Shown piece after piece: positions 7,104 through 8,080 of a stretch of DNA of 8,080 bases. A model generated the notes under the pieces. That model had not been told where the DNA came from. It saw only the letters and a list, made by a program, of their open reading frames with translations, and ran no database searches. Made by a program: the position numbers and the translations under genes. Position 1 is the first letter of the stretch. Each line of letters opens with the position of its first letter. The DNA lies in assembly GCA_003661365.1 (NCBI GenBank), contig QMVZ01000071.1:1-8080 (forward strand). Reading direction: 5' to 3'. The stretch is from Thermoproteota archaeon. Its GTDB lineage: Archaea > Korarchaeota > Korarchaeia > Korarchaeales > Korarchaeaceae.

Positions 7104-7241
7104 ATTTTACCTTCTTAAGAACTCTTCCAGTCCTTTTCTCCTCTACCTCTTCATTTCTTTTCTGAAATCCTTGAAGAGCAAGATTTACTATAGAAAAATT
7201 CCTTTTCCCAATAAACGCTTTTAGTACATAGTCCTTGGGTT

Positions 7242-7247
7242 TATACA
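7242..7247 (+). promoter_or_regulatory. Possible TATA box of the alpha/beta hydrolase gene
   Basis: TTTATA within GGGTTTATACAG is the best TATA-like element on the plus strand in the 273-base divergent intergenic region. It predicts a transcript start near 7270 and a leader of about 60 bases, which fits the presence of a Shine-Dalgarno before the ATG at 7331. A weaker alternative, CAATTTAAG (7294-7302), would give a very short leader. The rest of this intergenic region shows no recognisable gene or repeat. Confidence 0.35.
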
Positions 7248-7317
7248 GCTTTCCAAGCATTGCAAGCGATAGATTTTTCTCACTTCAACTCATCAATTTA
7301 AGGATGTTTTCCAAAGC

Positions 7318-7322
7318 AGGAG
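7318..7322 (+). promoter_or_regulatory. Ribosome binding site of the hydrolase gene
   Basis: AGGAG lies eight bases before the ATG at 7331. It selects this start over the in-frame ATG at 7304, which lacks such a site, and it places the beta-strand-rich N terminus of the hydrolase at the usual distance from its HGMPG motif. Confidence 0.6.
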
Positions 7323-7330
7323 AACTCCCC

Positions 7331-8080
7331 ATGAAATGTAAGATGAGGAATGTCAGAGGGATTTCCCTCAAATTATGCGAGTGCGGCGAAACGGAAGCTA
7401 AACCTGCTCTGGTCTTCCTACACGGAATGCCTGGTCAGATTAGCAATTGGAAGTACCAGCTCTCATACTTCTGTCAGAAGTACAGATGTATTGCGTATGA
7501 TCAAAGGGGATATGGGGAATCTGAAAAGCCTTTAAGGGTATCTCTGGAGGATTACCTTAAGGATCTGGACGGAGTGCTTAAGCACTTCGAACTAAGCCCT
7601 GAAGAAGTTGTGCTGATAGGTCATAGCTTTGGAGGCTTGGTGGCCCAAACCTACGCGAAGGAAAGAAGGATAAAAGGCTTAGTTTTGATAGGATCCGTCT
7701 TAAAGTGGGAAGTTACTTTGTTAGACAGACTTATTGCAGTACTTCCACCCGTTTTATGGAGGAGAGTTCTCTTCACAAAGAACCCTCTCACTGTAAGAGT
7801 TTATAGAGACATGTTCTTCAGCCCAAAGACCCCAAAGGAGGTCTTCGAGGAGTTTATGAGGGACAATGAGAGGTATATATCCCGTTTGCCAGCTCACGTC
7901 CACAGGTATTGGAAGTTCTTCTCTGATTACGACGCTAGACCCTGGCTAAGCGACATCAAGGTTAAGACCCTAGTTATGGTAGGGGCTGACGACAAGGTAA
8001 CGCCTCCTTCTTGGAGTGAGGAAATTCACAGGCTCTTACCAAATTCTAAGCTCGTTGTGATAGAAGAAGCCGGTCATCTC
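7331..8080 (+). CDS. Alpha/beta-fold hydrolase (partial, C terminus off window)
   Basis: This gene is open for exactly 250 codons to the window edge, with probably only about 10-25 residues missing. The fold's landmarks are in order: the oxyanion-hole turn HGMPG (31-35), the strand and turn YDQRGYGESEKP (56-67), the nucleophile elbow GHSFGG (97-102, Ser99), the acid in GADDKVTP (218-225, probably Asp221) and the histidine in EEAGHL (His249). The helical cap (about 123-205) is basic and aromatic. The protein is cytoplasmic, as there is no signal peptide. The family includes esterases, haloperoxidase-like enzymes, epoxide hydrolases and lactonases, and the sequence does not decide which; Asp in place of Ser at the nucleophile would mark a dehalogenase or epoxide hydrolase, and here it is Ser, which favours an esterase, lipase or lactonase. 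The gene is divergent from the transporter, and a functional link is possible but unproven. Confidence 0.92.
   Translation, partial: MKCKMRNVRGISLKLCECGETEAKPALVFLHGMPGQISNWKYQLSYFCQKYRCIAYDQRGYGESEKPLRVSLEDYLKDLDGVLKHFELSPEEVVLIGHSFGGLVAQTYAKERRIKGLVLIGSVLKWEVTLLDRLIAVLPPVLWRRVLFTKNPLTVRVYRDMFFSPKTPKEVFEEFMRDNERYISRLPAHVHRYWKFFSDYDARPWLSDIKVKTLVMVGADDKVTPPSWSEEIHRLLPNSKLVVIEEAGHL

Noticed and set aside
6985..7224. Plus-strand open frame of 79 codons running from the transporter start into the intergenic region
   Set aside because: Half of it overlaps the transporter in antisense, and its hydrophobic, Ser/Leu-rich translation follows from T-rich DNA. No ribosome binding site or homology is visible.
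7304..7330. Upstream in-frame ATG for the hydrolase
   Set aside because: It has no Shine-Dalgarno, while the ATG at 7331 has AGGAG eight bases before it and gives the normal N-terminal length for the fold.

Overview
The window looks like chromosomal DNA from an archaeon, probably a thermophilic member of the Thermoproteota/Korarchaeota side of the tree. This is an inference. It rests on heavy AGG/AGA arginine and ATA isoleucine use, a TATA box (TTTATATA) placed so that the first gene would be transcribed almost leaderless, a TTG-started gene, and the protein families present. No rRNA, tRNA, CRISPR array, transposase or phage gene is visible.

Layout. (1) 1-1202, minus: a P-loop ATPase of the AAA_14 + DUF4143 type, cut off at its C terminus by the window edge. 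(2) 1203-1478: intergenic, holding the ATPase promoter. (3) 1479-1799, minus: a 106-residue secreted protein with a signal peptide, which resembles the first domain of an M61-like peptidase and then stops; it may be a gene remnant. (4) 1919-5719, plus, divergent from the previous gene: a 1266-residue extracellular multidomain protein and the main item of interest. Its order is signal peptide, DNRLRE/CBM96-like beta domain, Pro-rich linker, two Ig-like domains, a predicted papain-like cysteine-peptidase domain (Cys530/His653/Asp674), a hydrophobic segment, a beta-rich region, another Ig-like domain, a CFI-box-like module starting at Cys1067, and several C-terminal membrane helices. (5) 5756-7057, minus, convergent with it: a 12-helix major facilitator transporter. 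(6) 7058-7330: divergent intergenic region with promoter-like elements. (7) 7331-8080, plus: an alpha/beta hydrolase, cut by the window edge just after its catalytic histidine.

The genes do not form one operon; each protein gene appears to be separately transcribed. The neighbourhood of the big surface protein and the small secreted protein suggests envelope or extracellular protein functions. The transporter and hydrolase could serve small-molecule uptake or turnover, but no pathway link can be demonstrated from the sequence. The best candidate for something undescribed is the large surface protein, which joins a predicted secreted cysteine peptidase to a CFI-box C-terminal module and a multi-helix membrane anchor.
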